From NCBI GenBank assembly GCA_030688205.1, contig JAUYIQ010000066.1, forward strand, positions 1-27,791: 27,791 nucleotides of DNA. The letters are read 5' to 3'. This DNA comes from Candidatus Curtissbacteria bacterium (GTDB lineage Bacteria; Patescibacteriota; Microgenomatia; Curtissbacterales; GWA2-41-24). Of the stretch, positions 23,892 to 27,791 are shown piece by piece. Each line of letters starts with the position of its first letter. The first letter of the stretch is position 1. Below the pieces are notes generated by a model. It was not told where the DNA came from. It did no database searches and worked only from the letters and a program-made list of their open reading frames with translations. A program made the position numbers and the translations under genes.

Positions 23892-25373
23892 TTATTTAGC
23901 GATATCAACTGCTCTGGTTTCGCGAATTACAGTCACTGCGATTTGGCCGGGATAGGTGAGTTCTTTTTCCAATCTTTCTTTAATATCGTGAGCCAAATTT
24001 ACAATGCCCGAATCGTCTAAAATTTCCGGATTAACAATAACTCTAATTTCGCGGCCAGCCTGTATCGCGTATGCTTTGTCTACACCTGGGAAACTTGTTG
24101 CTATTTTTTCTATCTCTGTTAGCCTTTTTATGTACTGTTCAACCGGTTCGTGACGAGCTCCGGGACGGGCCCCGGAAACCGAATCTGCCAAATGTACGAT
24201 TATTGATTCGATGCTGGAAAATGGTTCGTCCTCATGGTGCTGGGCGATACAATCTACTATTTCTTGCGGGAAGTTCCATTTTTGAGCTAGCTCTACACCC
24301 AGTTGTACGTGAGTCCCCTCTTTATCCATTTGAGTTTTACCAATATCATGGAAAAGACCACCCGTTGTACATATTGTAGTATTTGCACCTAGTTCTTCTG
24401 ATAATTTTTTAGCGATTTTGCCAGTTTCAAGACAGGCAATAAGTTGGTTTTGGCCGTATGAATAGCGGAACTTAAGTCTTCCAAGGGTGTCCAGGGCTTC
24501 TTGAGGCAGGTTGTAGAGCCCCAGCTCATTTGCAGCTTTTCTGCCTCCTTCCGACATGTCGCGGTCTACCAGCTCTTTAGCTTTTTGGACAAGTTGTTCG
24601 ATTCTGGTGGGTTGAATTCTTGCATCTTTTACTAACCATTCCAAAGCGATTTTTGCTATTTCTCTTCTTACAGGATCGAAGGAGGAGAGTCTAACCTCGC
24701 CAGCTATATCACTGTCTAGTTCAACATCTACTCCGGTTGCAAGCTCGAACGCTCGAATGTTCCTGCCCTCTTTTCCAATAATCCTGCCTTTAATTTCGTC
24801 CGATTCCAGCCTGATTGTAGAAACAGTATATTCGGCAACCCAATCGGTAGCTCCCGCAATCATAGAATTGACCAGAATTTCTTTGGCTTTTTGGTCTGCA
24901 GACTCCTTTATTTTTTCTTCTGCTTCTTTTATGCGCTTGGCGACTTCGCTTGCGAGTTCTTTTTCAACATTATCAAGAATCATTTTCCGGGCTTCTTCGC
25001 GGGTTAGGGATGAAACTTTTGATAGTTTGGAAACTAAATCTTCTCTTGTTTTTGTAAGCTCTTGTTCTTTTTTGTCCAAGGAAGCTCTTGCTGAGGCAAT
25101 TTCTTTTCCTTGTTTTTCAACCTGATTAATTTTGTCTTCGAAGACTTGGGTTTTTTGAGCGATATTTTTTTCCAACTCGAGAGCTTCTTCCCTTAATTTT
25201 CTTGCTTCTTCTTCTGCTGCTTTTTTTATGCGAAAAGCTTCGTCTCTAGCGTCCTGAATTACCTCTCTTGCTTGGGATTGGGCATCCTGTGGAGCTTTTT
25301 GAACGTTTCCCACAGTAACCGTGACTTTTGCCGGAGCATCAGCGTCTTGCTGATCTTGACTTGAACTTTTCAT
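23892..25373 (-). CDS. rny: Ribonuclease Y without N-terminal membrane anchor
   Basis: An endoribonuclease that starts mRNA decay in bacteria lacking RNase E. The 493 aa have a long charged coiled coil (about 30-170), then a KH domain with GRIIGKEGRNIRAFE (196-210), and an HD domain with GLFHDIGKT (339-347) and a second metal region AQHHEDEP. The normal RNase Y begins with a transmembrane helix that tethers it. Here the start MKSSSQDQQDADAPAKVTVT is polar, and an in-frame TAG lies 14 codons upstream of the ATG, so no anchor is encoded. It lies downstream of recX with a gap of 124 bp. Confidence 0.93.
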   Translation of the reverse strand: MKSSSQDQQDADAPAKVTVTVGNVQKAPQDAQSQAREVIQDARDEAFRIKKAAEEEARKLREEALELEKNIAQKTQVFEDKINQVEKQGKEIASARASLDKKEQELTKTREDLVSKLSKVSSLTREEARKMILDNVEKELASEVAKRIKEAEEKIKESADQKAKEILVNSMIAGATDWVAEYTVSTIRLESDEIKGRIIGKEGRNIRAFELATGVDVELDSDIAGEVRLSSFDPVRREIAKIALEWLVKDARIQPTRIEQLVQKAKELVDRDMSEGGRKAANELGLYNLPQEALDTLGRLKFRYSYGQNQLIACLETGKIAKKLSEELGANTTICTTGGLFHDIGKTQMDKEGTHVQLGVELAQKWNFPQEIVDCIAQHHEDEPFSSIESIIVHLADSVSGARPGARHEPVEQYIKRLTEIEKIATSFPGVDKAYAIQAGREIRVIVNPEILDDSGIVNLAHDIKERLEKELTYPGQIAVTVIRETRAVDIAK

Positions 25374-25497
25374 TTTAAATTTGAAACCACCTGGAGGACA
25401 AACCGAATTTCTCGGCTACTCGTTAAGAAGTTGTAAGCGTCTTTTGAAAATTCATTAACTAAGTTTAAATACTCCTAGTTGGTTTTCTGGTGAAATT

Positions 25498-26154
25498 CTA
25501 CCGCAAATTTTTCAATATTGCAAACACTTCCCTTATGGTTTCGAAGCCAAAACCTCTCGAAGTTAAAAATTGATAGACTTTTTTCTTGAACTGTGATTCC
25601 CCAAGATTCTGCCATCTTTCAACTTTTTTAGACAGAGCGGCTTTGGCAAGGTCAACTTCATTTGGAGAACTTTTAAGTGTATTTTCTATGATTTCTTGTG
25701 ATATGCCCTTTTGCCTAAGTTCTGCCATAATTTGCATTGAGCCTTTTGGCCTACTTCTATTTCTGGATTGTGTAAACCATGATGCAAATTCAACATCGTT
25801 TATATATTTATATTTTTTTAATTTTTCTATTACTTTTTCTAAAAGAGGGCTTTGGGATGCTTGGGCGAATTTAATATTTTCATATACTGCTAGTTTTTTT
25901 ATGAGATAATCGCTTACTTCTTTTTCGCTTCTTGGCCTGTATGATAGAAAGTTCGTTGCCAGATCCGTAAGTTTTGCAATCTGCTCGCGGGCTAATATTT
26001 TTGTGATATCCGAATCTGTTAATAATTTGCCGGATTTAAGATTATTTTCTAAAAGAATTTGGCCGCTGACACCGAAGGCGAATTTTCCGTCTACAAAAAT
26101 GTTGAATCTTTCTACCCTTTTTTTCTGGGGTTCTATTGAAGTAATTTTGGGCAC
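25498..26154 (-). CDS. recX: RecX regulatory protein
   Basis: RecX binds and limits RecA filaments. The 218 aa begin with a basic N-terminal extension (KITSIEPQKKRVERFNIFVD), followed by three-helix repeats: FLSYRPRSEKEVSDYLIKK, YINDVEFASWFTQSRNRSRPKG and LRQKGISQEIIENTL. The start is GTG at 26154, 6 bp after the recA stop and without a Shine-Dalgarno, so it is probably coupled to recA. The recA-recX order is the most common bacterial arrangement. Confidence 0.93.
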   Translation of the reverse strand: MPKITSIEPQKKRVERFNIFVDGKFAFGVSGQILLENNLKSGKLLTDSDITKILAREQIAKLTDLATNFLSYRPRSEKEVSDYLIKKLAVYENIKFAQASQSPLLEKVIEKLKKYKYINDVEFASWFTQSRNRSRPKGSMQIMAELRQKGISQEIIENTLKSSPNEVDLAKAALSKKVERWQNLGESQFKKKVYQFLTSRGFGFETIREVFAILKNLR

Positions 26155-26160
26155 AGAGTT

Positions 26161-27246
26161 TTATGCGGCGATTGTTTCCGGTAGTTTTTCTTCTTCGTCG
26201 TCTTCTTCTTCATCTTGGGCAATATTGTTGGTGATTTTCATGGGTCGTGATGTGCTTTTTTTAGTTTTAACCCAGATTTCTTTTTCGAGGGCTTGAGCCT
26301 CCTTTTTGTGTTCTGCCAGATAAGTTTTTGCGCTTTCTCGGCCTTGCCCGATAAGTTTTGCTCCCATTCTGAAAAACGCACCGGATTTTGTAATTAAACC
26401 AAGTTCGACGGCGACATCCAATAAACCTGCTTCTTTTGACAGCCCCTCGTCTGACATAATATCGAATTCGGCAATTCTAAATGGCGGGGCAACTTTGTTT
26501 TTAACAACTTTTACTCTATGACGGGAGCCAATAACTTTATCGCCTTCTTTAATATTATCGATACGACGGACATCCAGACGAACTGAGGAATAAAATTTGA
26601 GAGCTCTTCCTCCGGTTGTAGTTTCCGGGTTACCAAACATAACTCCGATTTTTTCGCGTAGTTGATTTGTAAAAATTGTTACTGTTTTTGATTTTGAAAT
26701 TGCACCGGTTAATTTTCGAAGGGCTTGGGACATTAGCCTTGCCTGAAGACCCATCATTGAATCCCCCATTTCCCCTTCTATTTCGGCACGGGGTACTAGA
26801 GCTGCAACGGAATCTATGACGATGACATCAATGGCACCAGATCTGATGAGAGCTTCTGTGATTTCCAGCGCCTGTTCACCTGTGTCCGGCTGGGAAATTA
26901 GTAAGTCGTCTAAATTTACTCCCATTTTTTGCGCCCAAAGCGGGTCGAGGGCATGTTCAGCATCGATAAGCGCTGCGCTACCGCCGTTTTTCTGGGCCTG
27001 GGAGATAATGGACAGACAAAGTGAAGTTTTACCGGATGCTTCAGGGCCAAAAATTTCAATAATTCTTCCGCGGGGCAGACCACCTACACCGAGGGCAAGA
27101 TCTACGGGAACCGAGCCGGTTGAGATTACATCGATATCCAATTTGCCTACAGATTCGCCCATCTTCATGATGGAACCCTTACCGTATGCTTTTTCTATTT
27201 GGGAAATTGCGGTTAGAATTGCTTGTTTTTTTGCGTCGGAACTCAT
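26161..27246 (-). CDS. recA: Recombinase RecA
   Basis: DNA strand-exchange ATPase. The 361 aa include Walker A GPEASGKT (67-74), IDAEHALDP, Walker B VIVIDSVAALVPRAEIEGE, loop L1 GLQARLMSQALRKL, the L2 region TNQLREKIGVMFGNPETTTG, and a strongly acidic tail DEEEDDEEEK that in other RecA tempers DNA binding. No intein is present. The region before the ATG is C-rich, without a Shine-Dalgarno; TAATAATAAT about 20 nt upstream may hold the -10. No clear LexA box (CTGT-N8-ACAG or GAAC-N4-GTTC) is seen. Confidence 0.98.
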   Translation of the reverse strand: MSSDAKKQAILTAISQIEKAYGKGSIMKMGESVGKLDIDVISTGSVPVDLALGVGGLPRGRIIEIFGPEASGKTSLCLSIISQAQKNGGSAALIDAEHALDPLWAQKMGVNLDDLLISQPDTGEQALEITEALIRSGAIDVIVIDSVAALVPRAEIEGEMGDSMMGLQARLMSQALRKLTGAISKSKTVTIFTNQLREKIGVMFGNPETTTGGRALKFYSSVRLDVRRIDNIKEGDKVIGSRHRVKVVKNKVAPPFRIAEFDIMSDEGLSKEAGLLDVAVELGLITKSGAFFRMGAKLIGQGRESAKTYLAEHKKEAQALEKEIWVKTKKSTSRPMKITNNIAQDEEEDDEEEKLPETIAA

Positions 27247-27436
27247 GTGGGGGCAGAAGACAAATTATTATTACTCCAGTTTTGTTGAAATTACAAGTGA
27301 TAAACTGTAACTGATTAATTTATCTTATCCGAATTAAACCCGAATTGTCAATATGGCGTGGTAAAATTATTTCTTGCGGTTAACGGGGAGTAGTATAAAA
27401 ACCTTCTTCGCTCGCAGTATATTATAATTTTACTGC

Positions 27437-27468
27437 TCGCTTGAAGAACTTTGCTTTTTAGCAAGCGA
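27437..27468. repeat. Inverted repeat upstream of the tRNA gene
   Basis: TCGCTTG (27437-27443) and CAAGCGA (27462-27468) form a 7-bp stem. An alternative small hairpin, TTGCT-TTTT-AGCAA, lies inside. A TATAAT at 27423-27428 stands just before it, but without a good -35. The 240-bp region between recA and the tRNA otherwise shows no coding frame. Confidence 0.4.
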
Positions 27469-27486
27469 AAAAGTAGTGGTAGCTTT

Positions 27487-27560
27487 CGGGATGTAGCTCA
27501 GATAGGCAGAGCGCATGCATGGGGTGCATGAGGTCGCAGGGGCGGAACCTGTCATCCCGA
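27487..27560 (+). tRNA. tRNA-Pro (anticodon GGG) with atypical T-loop
   Basis: Acceptor stem CGGGATG with CATCCCG (7 bp) and discriminator A. D-arm GCTC/GAGC with loop AGATAGGCA. Anticodon stem CATGC/GCATG with loop ATGGGGT, giving anticodon GGG. Variable loop AGGTC. T-stem GCAGG/CCTGT. The body closely resembles common bacterial tRNA-Pro. The T-loop is GGCGGAA instead of the near-universal TTCRANY, so T54, T55 and A58 are all changed while C56 is kept. CCA is not encoded. It may be a functional variant, a decayed copy, or a sequence error. Confidence 0.85.
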
Positions 27561-27568
27561 CTTCCTTC

Positions 27569-27597
27569 TTTACAAAACGAATTCAGATAAGCATAAT
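27569..27597 (+). promoter_or_regulatory. Promoter of the right-end gene, probably leaderless
   Basis: TTTACA (27569-27574), 17-bp spacer, CATAAT (27592-27597), each five of six consensus bases. Seven bases separate it from the ATG at 27605, and there is no Shine-Dalgarno. Confidence 0.6.
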
Positions 27598-27604
27598 TAT
27601 TATT

Positions 27605-27790
27605 ATGGCAAATCCAGCTGAAGTTGGAATTACTCCCCCAGAGCCTATGTCAGATACTTTTGGAAATCAGTCAGTAGCTCCTGTTGTTGAAAGAACCGGA
27701 CTTCTGAATAAAGTGTTGAGTCTTTTTAGGCGAAAAAAGGATCAAGCGACCCCAGCGCCTAGTGTTGAATCGCTTCAACAAAAAGCGGAC
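27605..27790 (+). CDS. Unidentified protein, N-terminal 62 codons only
   Basis: The frame runs off the right edge. The visible part is polar and proline-rich (MANPAEVGITPPEP), then VVERTGLLNKVLSLFRRKKD, an amphipathic stretch ending in a basic cluster, then another proline/serine-rich linker. There is no membrane helix so far. No family can be named from this portion. The promoter placed 7 nt before the ATG and continuous frame to the edge support a real gene. Confidence 0.55.
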   Translation, partial: MANPAEVGITPPEPMSDTFGNQSVAPVVERTGLLNKVLSLFRRKKDQATPAPSVESLQQKAD

Positions 27791-27791
27791 G

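Noticed and set aside
25405..25425. CCGA-GAAAT-TCGG hairpin before rny as terminator
   Set aside because: The stem is only four pairs with a weak T tail; it is too small to support the call.

Overview
The window reads as a chromosomal segment of an AT-rich, small-genome bacterium, most likely of the Candidate Phyla Radiation (Patescibacteria, Microgenomates-like). This placement is inferred from four things: archaeal-type PurP enzymes inside an otherwise bacterial purine operon, many membrane GT-C glycosyltransferase genes, tightly overlapping genes, and several genes whose -10 box sits 6-7 nt before the ATG. TGA is used as a normal stop, so the recoded Gracilibacteria/Absconditabacteria lineages are unlikely. 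No mobile element, CRISPR array or prophage is visible.

Positions 1-13980 (minus strand) hold one long purine operon. Its transcription order is purN-purD fusion, purS-purS-purL fusion, purQ, purM, purP1, purA, purP2, purB, purE, purC, guaA (cut by the left edge). Most junctions are ATGA overlaps or gaps of a few bases. The set covers GAR to FAICAR, the two AMP steps and the last GMP step. PurP (formate plus ATP) stands in for the transformylase half of PurH, while step 3 keeps a PurN-type transformylase. purF, purK, an IMP cyclohydrolase (purO or purH) and guaB are not in the window. A second, near-consensus promoter lies inside the operon directly before purP1.

Positions 14026-16624 hold a small two-helix membrane protein, divergent from the RNase P RNA gene (plus strand), then an AI-2E family transporter and a miaA gene, both minus. 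miaA is out of frame because of three copies of a 7-bp tandem repeat; two copies would restore one 307-aa reading frame.

Positions 16642-19665 (plus strand) hold two polytopic membrane proteins, one GT-C-like and one PMT-type protein mannosyltransferase. They converge, with one base between, on a miaB gene that lacks the usual TRAM domain. DgkA-like kinase, an orphan 102-aa gene, HU, a decayed GT-C fragment and another GT-C-like membrane protein follow to 23831.

Positions 23892-27246 (minus strand) hold RNase Y without its usual membrane anchor, recX and recA. The right end carries a tRNA-Pro(GGG) with an abnormal T-loop and the beginning of an unidentified plus-strand gene. Points most worth a second look are the heptanucleotide switch in miaA, the hybrid purine pathway with a divergent PurP2, the tRNA T-loop, and the apparent leaderless promoters.
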